A DNA stretch of 64,000 bases from Streptomyces sp. NBC_01210 (GTDB lineage: Bacteria; Actinomycetota; Actinomycetes; Streptomycetales; Streptomycetaceae). The notes beneath the pieces are model-generated. The model saw nothing but the letters and a program-made list of their open reading frames with translations, was not told where the DNA came from and did no database searches. How positions within the stretch are numbered: position 1 is the stretch's first letter; each line of letters starts with the position of its first letter. Position numbers and translations under genes: made by a program. Positions 18,007-26,125 of this stretch are shown piece by piece. The stretch spans positions 372,001 to 436,000 of the forward strand of contig NZ_CP108549.1 of assembly GCF_036010325.1 (NCBI RefSeq), in the 5' to 3' direction.

Positions 18007-20694
18007 ATGGGGACTGGCAGGCGGACACTGCGGGTTGGTGTGCTCTATCTCGTGTTGGCAGTTGGCGGCATGGCTGGGGCCGTGTGCACTGCCGTCCGTT
18101 TCGATCTGCGGGTGGCAGAGACGGTAGCGGCTCTGCTTCCGTCCGTAGGCGGCCTGTACCTGTCCTGGGCAACCTTCCGGGCCGATCGGCGGGAGGCCGC
18201 CGACGGGTACGACGTGGCCCAGATCGCCGATCGGCTGGCAGTGGCCGTGCGGAGCCAGTGGGAGTCGGAGGCCCGGGTGCGGCGGCTGAACGACCCCTAT
18301 CCGCTCCCGGTCTCCTGGCAGGCAGCCGATCCGCGATTCGGCGAATCGTGGTCCCTCCTGCGGCAGATGGCCGGGGACTGGCCGTCCGGCAGGTCGGCTC
18401 CTTCCTCCGGCTGGGCCACTGGGCCTGCTGGACTGGCCGGGACAGGCGGGGAGATCACCGAGGTGTTCCTGGAACGGGTGCCGACACGCCGCCTTGTGGT
18501 CCTCGGTGAACCGGGAAGCGGGAAGACGATGCTGCTGATCCGCTTGTTGTTGGCCTTGGCCGCCGAGCGCACAGAGGGAAGCCCGGTTCCGGTGCTGTTC
18601 CCGCTGGCCTCGTGGAATCCTGCGGAGCAGACGCTGGAATTCTGGATGGCGGAACGGCTCGCGCGTGACTACAGCGGTCTTGGCGCCCCAGAGGTGGGGC
18701 ATGCGGAACACCCTGGGCAGGTCAGCCATGCCCGAGCATTACTGGAGGGCCAACTGATCCTGCCGGTCCTGGACGGGTTCGACGAGATTCCGGAACCGTT
18801 CCGCGCCATGGCGCTGGATGCGATCAACGCCGCCCTGCCGCTCGGCCAGCCGCTGGTGCTGTCCAGCCGCGTGACGGAGTACGGGGACACGCAGGCCCCG
18901 GCCCGCGGCGTACCGGTCAGGCTTTGCGGTGCCGCCGCCGTGGAGCTGCGCCCCTTGGATGCGCCGGACATCGCCGACTATCTGAAACGGGATGCCGGGG
19001 GCCGGCACACAGCGGCGGCTGCCCGCTGGGATCCGGTGATTCACCTGCTCGGCACCGATGCCCCCGTGGCACGCGCACTGACCACACCACTGATGCTCTT
19101 TCTGGCCAGGACGGTGTACAACCCCCGGCCGGGGGAACAAGCCACTGTCCTCCCCACGCCTGCGGACCTGTGCGATCCGACCCGCTTCCCTGACACCGCA
19201 GCTGTCCGGGCCCATCTCTTCGACGCGTACGTGCCCGCCGCCTACCGGCCACATCCGCGGTATCCGTGTCGCTGGTCTCCCCAGCAGGCCGAGCACACCC
19301 TGCAGTATCTGGCGCGACACCTGCAACACACCCTGGGCGGCACTGCCGACCTGGCCTGGTGGCAGGTGCGCCGTGCGCTGCCGCCCCGTATCGCCCAGGT
19401 GGTGACAGGAGTTGTCCTCGGTGTCGTGGCGTGGACCGCCGCGAGCGTGGTGGGCAGGCTCACGGCGCTGCTCGCCGGCCTCGATTCCGGGTGGCAGACG
19501 GGCCCGCCCGCAGCCGTCGTCGCGGGCCTGGCCGGAGGGATCGCAGGCGGCATCGGCTGCGGCCTCGTCGCAGGGGTGACCGGGGGCATCGCCGAGGGCA
19601 TGCCCCACGCGCTCAGTACTGGGCAGCCAGGATGGCTACCGACCACGTTGGCCTATGGACTCGCCTACGGCTTCGCCGGCGGAATCGTCGGTGCCCTGTC
19701 GAGCAGACTCGCGGTTCGGCAGCCCGGAACACCCTCGGGGCACCCGCGCTGCCGGCTCTGGGACTGGCGCATGTGCGCCCTCGGCTTCACCGCCGGGGCC
19801 GTCCTCTGGTTCGCGTTCCGCCACAGCTACGGCCCGACGGCCGCGGCCGTCGGCGCGCTCGTCAACGGGGCGGTCTACGCACTGGCCGGCGGAGCCATCG
19901 GTGCTCGGGCAAGCAGCCTGGCCGCACGCCGCCCGAACGCTATCCCGACCGTGCGCACGCTGTGGGCCTGGAACTGGCGGGGCTTTTCGGTGGGTCTCGC
20001 CAGCGGCTCCACCATCGGCGTCACCCACTGGGGGGTACTCAGGATCCAGTCGCTCCTCACCGGCACTCCCTCCTACACCTTCACGACCATGCTCGCTTTC
20101 TCATGCGCGTTCGGGCTTGCTGTCGGAATTGCCCACGGCCTCGCCGGCAAACCGGCTGATCTCGCCACCTCCATCGGACCGGCCGCCCTCCTGAAGCAGG
20201 ACCGAAGGATCTTCCGCAGGCTGTGGACTGTCGTCGGCCTCGCGGTCGGCGCTGCGTTCCTTCTGTGCTACAGCGTCGAATACGCCGTACAGGGCGGGTT
20301 TTCCTACGGTCTGGGCCAGGGGACCACGGGCGGACAGGCGATGCCGATGAGCCCGCCCCACATCATCGACCGCGGTCTCGCCTACGGACTCACCGTCGGC
20401 CTCGCGACGGCGCTCGGCCACAACGCCTGGTGGTACTACACCCTTGCCCGCTACCACCTGGCGGCGCGTCGACACGTCCCCCGGGACCTGACCGCCTTCC
20501 TCACCGACGCCCATGAACGACGCGGCGTATTGCGCCAGGTAGGAACAGTCCACCAATTCCGTCACATCGACCTGCAGCACCATCTCGCCGGCCCATGGCC
20601 GCCTCACGAGCCCGGAGCGTCGCACCCGCCGCTGCTCTGGCCAATGTGCCGGTACACCGATCGGGCATCGCGACCAAGGGGGATTCATTCATAA
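18007..20694 (+). CDS. Membrane NACHT-domain NTPase, 895 aa
   Basis: Layout: two amino-terminal hydrophobic segments (residues about 8-30 and 36-55). Then a linker and a NACHT P-loop NTPase from about 160: Walker A GEPGSGKT at 167-174, Walker B LPVLDGFDEIPE near 250-261, and LVLSSRVTEY, a sensor-1-type strand. A helical region with WSPQQAEHTLQYLARHL (about 420-440) follows. Residues about 465-825 form a long glycine/alanine-rich multi-helix membrane region, including GLAGGIAGGIGCGLVAGVTGG and YGLAYGFAGGIVGALSS. Bacterial NACHT proteins include antiphage (bNACHT) members that sense phage products; others are of unknown role. Whether this one is defensive is inference. The start is uncertain because no clear RBS precedes ATG 18007. 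A CxxC-bearing small gene follows 19 bases after the stop. Confidence 0.8.
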   Translation: MGTGRRTLRVGVLYLVLAVGGMAGAVCTAVRFDLRVAETVAALLPSVGGLYLSWATFRADRREAADGYDVAQIADRLAVAVRSQWESEARVRRLNDPYPLPVSWQAADPRFGESWSLLRQMAGDWPSGRSAPSSGWATGPAGLAGTGGEITEVFLERVPTRRLVVLGEPGSGKTMLLIRLLLALAAERTEGSPVPVLFPLASWNPAEQTLEFWMAERLARDYSGLGAPEVGHAEHPGQVSHARALLEGQLILPVLDGFDEIPEPFRAMALDAINAALPLGQPLVLSSRVTEYGDTQAPARGVPVRLCGAAAVELRPLDAPDIADYLKRDAGGRHTAAAARWDPVIHLLGTDAPVARALTTPLMLFLARTVYNPRPGEQATVLPTPADLCDPTRFPDTAAVRAHLFDAYVPAAYRPHPRYPCRWSPQQAEHTLQYLARHLQHTLGGTADLAWWQVRRALPPRIAQVVTGVVLGVVAWTAASVVGRLTALLAGLDSGWQTGPPAAVVAGLAGGIAGGIGCGLVAGVTGGIAEGMPHALSTGQPGWLPTTLAYGLAYGFAGGIVGALSSRLAVRQPGTPSGHPRCRLWDWRMCALGFTAGAVLWFAFRHSYGPTAAAVGALVNGAVYALAGGAIGARASSLAARRPNAIPTVRTLWAWNWRGFSVGLASGSTIGVTHWGVLRIQSLLTGTPSYTFTTMLAFSCAFGLAVGIAHGLAGKPADLATSIGPAALLKQDRRIFRRLWTVVGLAVGAAFLLCYSVEYAVQGGFSYGLGQGTTGGQAMPMSPPHIIDRGLAYGLTVGLATALGHNAWWYYTLARYHLAARRHVPRDLTAFLTDAHERRGVLRQVGTVHQFRHIDLQHHLAGPWPPHEPGASHPPLLWPMCRYTDRASRPRGIHS

Positions 20695-20713
20695 CGCCGA
20701 CCCTGAGATCTGC

Positions 20714-21270
20714 GTGGCGTGCGGCCACTCGGCAACAGGGGAAGACGTACTGACCACTGTCGATGGCGGTACGCGGATCCATCTGCGGCACACCCCAGAC
20801 CCGCGCTCCGGTTTCTACGTTGCGCCCGTCGGCCCCGGCCCCAAGACGGGCGACGGGTTCGACGCTCCGCGCCCGGAAGCGGTCTATGCGCATGCGCCGG
20901 ACCTGCTGCGCGAAGCGGCCGAGGTGATGCGCATCGGTACCGAGCTGTCGGTGCGGGCCGCTGCCATCGCCAGCACCATGGAGCACCCCGTGGGCGAGAT
21001 CGTGGACGCCTTCACCGACGGGATCGACGTGGACCGCGCACGCGCGTACTTGTTGCGCCGTGCGGCCCTCGCGGACCGCCATGCGATCGAGTGGCCCGCC
21101 GAGGAGCCGATCCTCCGCGACGCGGTGGACACCTCCCAGGACCTGATCCGCTTAGACCGCCGGCACCGCGAGTTCGCACCACCGGGGCCGCCGGACCCGG
21201 CTCCCCCGAGTGGGACCCCTCCGCACGCCCGTACGTCCGCGCCTGCTACGCGGCAGGGGGGTGGCCCTGA
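20714..21270 (+). CDS. Small CxxC-containing hypothetical protein, apparently frameshifted near its 3' end
   Basis: From GTG 20714 the frame reads VACGHSATGEDVLTTVDGG, then helical segments APDLLREAAEVMRIGTELSV and GEIVDAFTDGIDVDRARAYL. Immediately upstream codons in the same frame give PEIC, so a C-V-A-C-G-H zinc-ribbon-like start is likely, with a true start a little earlier. Codon bias follows this frame to about 21200 and then moves to another frame, giving EWDPSARPYVRACYAAGGWP and TGA at 21268-21270. One indel in the C-run near 21205 would restore a protein of about 185 residues. The stop overlaps an ATG (21270) of a further frame, MLFGFVRRRREQRASEA, which is cut by the helicase shard. 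It follows the NACHT gene and may be co-transcribed with it. Confidence 0.5.
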
Positions 21271-21285
21271 TGCTCTTCGGATTCG

Positions 21286-21760
21286 TCAGGCGCCGGCGGG
21301 AGCAGCGGGCCTCCGAAGCATCTGCGCACCGCTGCCGACATCGCCCTCCGCACCGCTCGCAATACCGCGGCGGTTCAACCAGTTCACCCAGACGCAGTCC
21401 GGGGGTACGTGGCGGTCTGCGTCCAGGTCGTAGAGCTCCGCGTCGATTGATGACTTCGGGAGTTCTTCGGCGTCTTTCAATGCTTTGTCGGACGCCTCGG
21501 TGTGGTTCAGCTCGGCGGCTGTCTCGGGCAGTTTCTCCGCGAATGCAGCGGCTTCCTCCACTCGCTGGTGGAACGTCATGACCGTCTTGAGGTTGTGCCG
21601 GGCGGTGTGCTCGAGGAGCGCGGCCTGCAGGAGTGCGAGGCGCCGGCCCCGCAGCGCCTCCTCCGACAGCCCCAGGACCGGCGAGGGATTGCGCGAACTG
21701 CCGCCGTCGGTACGCCGCGAGAAGTCGTCTGGCGGGTCTGCGCCGGTGCATCGCGCGAGG
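21286..21760 (-). pseudogene. DEAD/DEAH helicase-associated domain remnant
   Basis: The minus strand reads LLQAALLEHTARHNLKTVMT, FHQRVEEAAAFAEKLPETAA, then SIDAELYDLDADRHVPPDCV and WVNWL. This matches the linker between helicase lobes of the large Streptomyces DEAD-box/helicase-associated proteins found on plasmids and integrative elements (LTFH.RVE.A..FA..LP). About 150 of more than 800 residues remain, without the helicase motifs on either side. It truncates the small frame that starts at 21270 on the other strand. Confidence 0.65.
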
Positions 21761-21893
21761 GTCATCTGGGATGTCGTGCTGATCGTGTGATGCCTCTTGG
21801 CATCCGTGATGCGGGGAACGGGAACGGGACAGCATGAGCGCGCTCGACGCCGCAATACACGAATGCCCGGTTTGGCGATGGAGAATGTGGGCC

Positions 21894-23284
21894 ATGAACT
21901 GCCACGAAATCGATACCGGAATTTTGCGTGCTGCGGAATTCCCTTACCTGGATGCCACCGGACAGGCTTATTTGGACCATGCTGGATCGGGGCTACCGCC
22001 GCTGTCGCTGGTTCAGGGGCATCGTGATCGACTGGCAGGCGCGGCGTTCGGCAACCCGCATTCATTGTCCCCGGCATCGGCGGAATCGACCCGGCTGATG
22101 GAGGAGGCCCGCGCAGCGGTGCTGCGGTTCTTCCGTGCCGATCCCGGCGAATACGCGGTCGTCTTCACGGCGAACGCCACAGCTGCCCTGCGACTGGTCG
22201 GGGAGGCATTCCCGTTCGGCGACACCTCCGTGCTCCTACTGACCGGCGACAACCACAATTCCGTTCTGGGGATTCGCCGGTACGCCGTCCGCACAGGTGC
22301 GCGGGTGCGGGTGATCCCTCCGCAGGGCGAGGAGCTACGCACTGGCCCAGGGGCCGTTACGCGCGCACTCAACGCGGGCGGGGACACCCGAGCGCCGTCG
22401 TTGTTCGCCTGGCCGGCGCAGTCCAACGCGACCGGCACCCGGCACCCCCTGGAGTGGGTGGAACAGGCTCGTCGGCACGGCTGGCGGGTGTTGCTGGACG
22501 CGGCGTCGTTCGTACCCACGTCCCGACTGGACCTCAGTATGGTGCGGCCCGACTACGTGGCCGTGTCCTGGTACAAGGTGTGCGGCTACCCACCGGGGGT
22601 CGGCTGCCTGGTGGCCCGGCACGAGGCGCTGGAAATCCTGCGGCGTCCGTGGTTCGCCGGCGGCACGGTTCTGGCGTCGTCCTCGCACACCGACTGGCAG
22701 TTGTACGCCCCCGGCCCCGAGCGCTTCGAGGACGGGACGCTGCCGTTCCTGTGCGTGCCGGATGTCACAGCGGCGCTGGACTGGCACCGTCAGGTCGGCT
22801 ATCCGCGCATCGAGGCGCACACGGCCGGTCTGACGTCCCGGCTGCTGGACGGCCTGCAATCGCTGCGCCACAGCGGGGGCGAGCCCGCAGTACGCGTCCA
22901 CGGCGCCGCCGGGACGGTGCTGCGCGGACCGACGGTCGCCTTCAATCTGCTGGACCGCGGGGCGGATTGATGGACGAGCGGACGCTCGGTGTGGCCGCGG
23001 CGAGAGCGGGAGTGAGCGTGCGTACCGGATGCTTCTGCAATCCGGGGGTAGGCGAGGCGATCAACGCTTTGTCGCCGACCGTGGTCCGCAGTGCGCTCCG
23101 CCGCGGCCATCCGGCCGGGGTCGATGACTATGTGAAGCTGCTGGGCGTGCGGGCCCTAGGCGCGGTGCGCGCGTCGGTCGGTGCGGCCAACAACGCCGGT
23201 GACATCGACCGGCTGCTCCAGGTGGCGGCGGAGACCGCGGCGACCCGTTCGCCCTCTGCGGCGGGGCGCCGCAACCACTGCTGA
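21894..23284 (+). pseudogene. Class-V aminotransferase (cysteine-desulfurase fold), frameshifted
   Basis: ATG 21894 starts MNCHEIDTGILRAAEFPYLD. PLP-fold signatures follow: AYLDHAGSGLPPLSLVQ, TANATAALRLVGEAF, HNSVLGIRRYA, WPAQSNATGTRHPLEWV, VLLDAASFVPTSRLDLS and the Schiff-base lysine in VSWYKVCGYPPGVG. The first frame stops at 22970 (NLLDRGAD). The homologous sequence continues in the next frame as GGLMDERTLGVAAARAGVSV, RTGCFCNPG (the NifS/MoCo-sulfurase active-site Cys region) and LSPTVVRSALRRG to a stop at 23284. A one-base loss in the GGACCGCGG run near 22958 explains it. If it is a sequencing artefact, the intact enzyme would be about 460 residues and may transfer sulfur or an amino group. 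Confidence 0.75.
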
Positions 23285-23402
23285 CCCAGGCGGATCCCGC
23301 CGGGCCGCCGATCGGCCGACGCCGCTCCCCGCCGACCTGGACGATGAGTCCGGTGTCTGGCGGCGTATCCGGGAATGCGGACAGGGCGTCCATGATCGTC
23401 GT

Positions 23403-23547
23403 GTGACGAACGAGAGCCTGGACACCCTGTTGACCGCACTGTACGTGAAGATCGATGACGAGCTGGAGATGGAACGATGCATGGGGTGTCCGCCGCAGTT
23501 GACGAACTCCGAGCTGGTCACGCTCACGGTCGCGCAGGCGTTAGGTC
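23403..23547 (+). mobile_element. IS982-family transposase N-terminal fragment
   Basis: GTG 23403 begins TNESLDTLLTALYVKIDDEL, then CMGCPPQLTNSELVTLTVAQ, the standard amino-terminus of IS982 transposases (LDTLL.ALYV.IDD......GRPP.LTD.EL..L.VAQ). Sequence similarity ends at about 23547, where the next gene's 3' end begins. No catalytic residues remain. Confidence 0.7.
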
Positions 23548-23557
23548 CACCGGCGGA

Positions 23558-23992
23558 TCAGCCTCGATCGAGGGCGCCCAGCTGGCGCATCAGCCCGAGT
23601 TGGTCCTCGACACCCCATCGCTCCGCGATCCTGCCGTCCACGACCCGGAACATCGCCATGCCGCTCATGGAAATCCGCTTGCCGGTCGCGGGCACCCCAT
23701 GGAAATCACTTCTGTGGGTGCCGGTAAAGGTGAAGCGCTCGGCGACGAGCTCACCGTCTGCGACGAGTTCCTCGATGGCGCAGGCCGCATCGGAGAATCC
23801 TCCACGCAGCGCAGAGAAGATTTCTCTTACACCGTCGATTCCCGGAGCCACACCTGCCAGGGAACTGTCGAACCGGACATCCTCGTGCACGAGGTCGCTC
23901 AGCACCTCAAAATTCCCCTTGTTCACCACTTCCTCGCTGAAACGGCGAATGACGCTCTTCGGGGATCTCTTATCTGCCGCACTCTCGCTCAT
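23558..23992 (-). CDS. SnoaL-like ester cyclase family protein
   Basis: 144 residues from ATG 23992 with GGAAGGG upstream. A single NTF2-like alpha+beta barrel: VIRRFSEEVVNKGNFEVLSD (residues 13-32), LVHEDVRFDSSLAG, GVREIFSALRGGFSDAACAI, then VAERFTFTGTHRSDFHGVPA, TGKRISMSGMAMFRVVDGRI and ERWGVEDQLGLMRQLGAL. The ending ...D..GL..QLG is diagnostic of the SnoaL-like polyketide-cyclase/ester-cyclase group. In polyketide pathways such proteins close rings, but many members are orphan enzymes. No polyketide genes are nearby. Complete and plausibly functional. Confidence 0.85.
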   Translation of the reverse strand: MSESAADKRSPKSVIRRFSEEVVNKGNFEVLSDLVHEDVRFDSSLAGVAPGIDGVREIFSALRGGFSDAACAIEELVADGELVAERFTFTGTHRSDFHGVPATGKRISMSGMAMFRVVDGRIAERWGVEDQLGLMRQLGALDRG

Positions 23993-24162
23993 CGACTACT
24001 ACCCTTCCTCCCGGTGTGACCACGAAGAATCGAAGAGCAGATTAGGACATCGACAGAAGAAGGATCGGCTAGTGTCGACTCATTTTCCAAATTCCACCCG
24101 AACGGCCTACTGATCTTTGACGTCCTGTTTGTCGAGCGGCTCATGTGTGGCATGACCGGTGT

Positions 24163-24327
24163 ATGGGGAATCGAACTCGCCGGTTACTGAGCCCAGTTGA
24201 ACTGGAGCAGCGCCGGCTGCAGGCGGCAGATCCACTCGAACAAGGGATGCGGCAGGTCAAGGTCGCGGAGGTGCTCGGGGTGACGGCGCGAAGGCGGATC
24301 GGTACGAACTGGAAGCTGTACCGGTAA
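24163..24327 (+). mobile_element. IS630-type transposase helix-turn-helix fragment
   Basis: From ATG 24163 (or GTG 24145 in frame) the sequence MGNRTRRLLSPVELEQRRLQ then EQGMRQVKVAEVLGVTARRR resembles the amino-terminal helix-turn-helix of IS630 transposases. It ends after 55 codons. No catalytic part follows. Confidence 0.5.
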
Positions 24328-24347
24328 CGGCCGGAGACAACCCTCAG

Positions 24348-24595
24348 GTGGGGCCCGTGCGTCAAGCCGGCGGCTGGGTCAAGCCGTGCATCTTCATCTA
24401 CCGCTGTGCCCGGCTGTTCGGAGCGGGTGACGGTTCCGTCATCTACTACTACGAAGACGCTTCCCAACTCTTCCGGCGTACGCCCGCGGGTGACGTCCAG
24501 GCGGTGCTGCTGCCGGAGTCGTCCGGTGAGCTGGTGGCGGCGCATGGCCGGTACGCGGTGTTCTTAGGCGGGATTACGGGCGGCCAAGACGGCGC
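24348..24595 (+). pseudogene. Possible N-terminal shard of an unknown protein
   Basis: The plus frame has coding-like composition and reads KPCIFIYRCARLFGAGDGSV, IYYYEDASQLFRRTPAGDVQ, AVLLPESSGELVAAHGRYAV and FLGGITG. It then runs out of frame near 24580, where the next gene's start lies. It could be the front part of that gene separated by a frameshift, or an independent fragment. Not recognised. Confidence 0.3.
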
Positions 24596-24597
24596 GT

Positions 24598-25092
24598 GTG
24601 GTGTTCGTCGCCGTCGAGCGCCGCGGCAGGCGGTGGACGGTAACGGCCGACGCGCTCACAGCCGCTCCGGGGCACGTCGTCGACGAAAGCGCATGCGACA
24701 CCATCCGGGACGCCGTCATCCGCCTGGTCCGCGACCGTGAGGTCCGCTCCTGCTCGTCGCCGGGGCCGGTGCACATCACGCAGTACGACGTGGCGGACGA
24801 GGAGCGGGCCCGCGCGCTCGCGGCCGCGCTGCACACCGCCCTGTACGGAGACCTGGAACCGCTGGCCCGCGCTGTGCCCACCGCACCGCGTGGCGCGCAC
24901 CTCGCACAGGCCGTGCCGGCAGTAGAAGCCGCCGCCAGTGCTGACGGCAGCCGCCGCGAGCCGAGCCCCCTGCAGGATCGCCAGAGGATCGTCGTCGGTC
25001 ATGTCATTTTCGTCTGCACGCCTGAGCCCCTCGGTCCAGCGAGCGGCAGCGGCGAGCTCATGGACCACTCCTCGGGCATCTCGCAGTCGTGA
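24598..25092 (+). CDS. Conserved hypothetical protein, probably with a read-through 3' end
   Basis: GTG 24598 starts VFVAVERRGRRWTVTADALT. The core IRLVRDREVRSCSS, DVADEERARALAAALHTALY, DLEPLARAVP is shared with the shard at 2768-2977, which ends directly after RAVP. Here the frame continues about 65 codons beyond that point, through sequence that on the opposite strand encodes a shard of another family (24890-25093). The natural protein therefore likely ended near 24890 (about 98 residues) and lost its stop when the two pieces were joined. Function unknown. Confidence 0.45.
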   Translation: MVFVAVERRGRRWTVTADALTAAPGHVVDESACDTIRDAVIRLVRDREVRSCSSPGPVHITQYDVADEERARALAAALHTALYGDLEPLARAVPTAPRGAHLAQAVPAVEAAASADGSRREPSPLQDRQRIVVGHVIFVCTPEPLGPASGSGELMDHSSGISQS

Positions 25093-25093
25093 A
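24890..25093 (-). pseudogene. Shard of the 32038-type hypothetical family
   Basis: The minus strand reads LAAAARWTEGLRRADENDMT, DDDPLAILQGARLAAAAVST and GGGFYC. The gene at 32038 encodes ELAGRWTTRVRSEDGDDMTD, DDLLAVLQGVVRLAASAVDT and GGGLYSW in the same order. This is the C-terminal end of a second family member, placed tail-to-tail against the 24598 gene. Confidence 0.5.
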
Positions 25094-25203
25094 CGCCACC
25101 GTGGCGACGGGGTTAAGGATCTGAACCCGGAGCAGACGGGGAAGCACGGGTCGGAGCAGGGACCTCCGGCTCGCCGACCGAGGCAACGTCTTGTGGTGGT
25201 GAG

Positions 25204-25719
25204 ATGAATAGAGCCCCGCTTCCGCCGGTTCTGGTGGTTCTCCCCGACGGCCAGGAGCTCAACGGCCTCCTCCACGCACGGCTGCAGACGCAGCGGGCGT
25301 GGATGTACCAGGTCAGCCTGCCGACGTGGCAGGTGACGGCGGACGAATGGGTGGAGCCCGCCCAGTACATGGTCTGGGTGCCGGCCGACTATGTCCGCCT
25401 GCTGGAAGGCATCGTCTACGACGACGTTCCGGCACAGGGGTTGGCGCCGGCCGTCGACGCGCCGACGCAGCGGCTGGAGCCGGTGCCCGCCGCCACCCCC
25501 GTCGTGGAGGCCGTGGAGCGCGCGGGAGCGTGGAGAATCGAGCGGCTCCCGCGTGAGCGTGGCCGGCCTGGATGGAACGTGGTACACGTCCATGACTGCG
25601 AAGACGCGGATGACGGCGACATCCTCGACCTCGACCAAGCGCTGACCGTGGTCAGGCAGCCAGGCACGAGGGTGTGCACGAAGTGCGGCGCCGCCGAAAC
25701 TCTCCCACCCCTGATGTAG
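25204..25719 (+). CDS. DUF6233 family protein
   Basis: 171 residues from ATG 25204. Start VVLPDGQELNGLLHARLQTQ, then AWMYQVSLPTWQ, WVEPAQYMVWVPADYVRLLE, VYDDVP, a Pro/Ala-rich linker, WRIERLPRERGRPGWNVVHV and HDCEDADDGDILDLDQALTV, ending in a zinc-knuckle-like CTKCGAAETL. This order is that of the DUF6233 family, common in Streptomyces accessory regions and often next to mobile DNA. Function unknown. The C-terminal CxxC may bind a metal. Seems complete. Confidence 0.8.
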   Translation: MNRAPLPPVLVVLPDGQELNGLLHARLQTQRAWMYQVSLPTWQVTADEWVEPAQYMVWVPADYVRLLEGIVYDDVPAQGLAPAVDAPTQRLEPVPAATPVVEAVERAGAWRIERLPRERGRPGWNVVHVHDCEDADDGDILDLDQALTVVRQPGTRVCTKCGAAETLPPLM

Positions 25720-25846
25720 CCGATGGTGCAGCCGAGGCCCAACTCCCGGCGCTCGCTGCCCGATGGGTCGAATTCTCCAGCCGTCGGCATGTCTCAGCCG
25801 CGCAATGCGGGGCACAAGGTCCTCACCTGATCGAGGGGAGATCCTC

Positions 25847-26023
25847 ATGCTTGGCACCGCAGCAGCCGTGCTGTTTTTCATCGCGTTCCTCATCAACGCC
25901 GCGGACATCTCGACCAACGACGTCTTCACTTCCAGCAACGTCATGCTGATCGGGCTGACACTGCTGGCCCTGCACGTCGCGGGAATAGGGAGCGGCTGGT
26001 CCGGCCGGAGCCGCAGACGCTGA
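25847..26023 (+). CDS. Small two-helix membrane protein, 58 aa
   Basis: ATG 25847 behind GAGGGGAG. Residues 3-20 (GTAAAVLFFIAFLINAAD) and 29-48 (SNVMLIGLTLLALHVAGIGS) are membrane helices separated by a polar turn TNDVFTSS. A basic tail follows (SGRSRRR). Helix-turn-helix membrane proteins with this FIAFLINAADI..NDVF....VMLIGL pattern are widespread in Streptomyces. Role unknown. Confidence 0.75.
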   Translation: MLGTAAAVLFFIAFLINAADISTNDVFTSSNVMLIGLTLLALHVAGIGSGWSGRSRRR

Positions 26024-26125
26024 TCCGCCCCGGGCACCAAGGGGCCCACGTGGCAAAGGAGTTCGCCCGAGGCTCTTGATGACCAACCTTGTGCGCAGTC
26101 GGTCACTGACCATATACCTAGCGCC

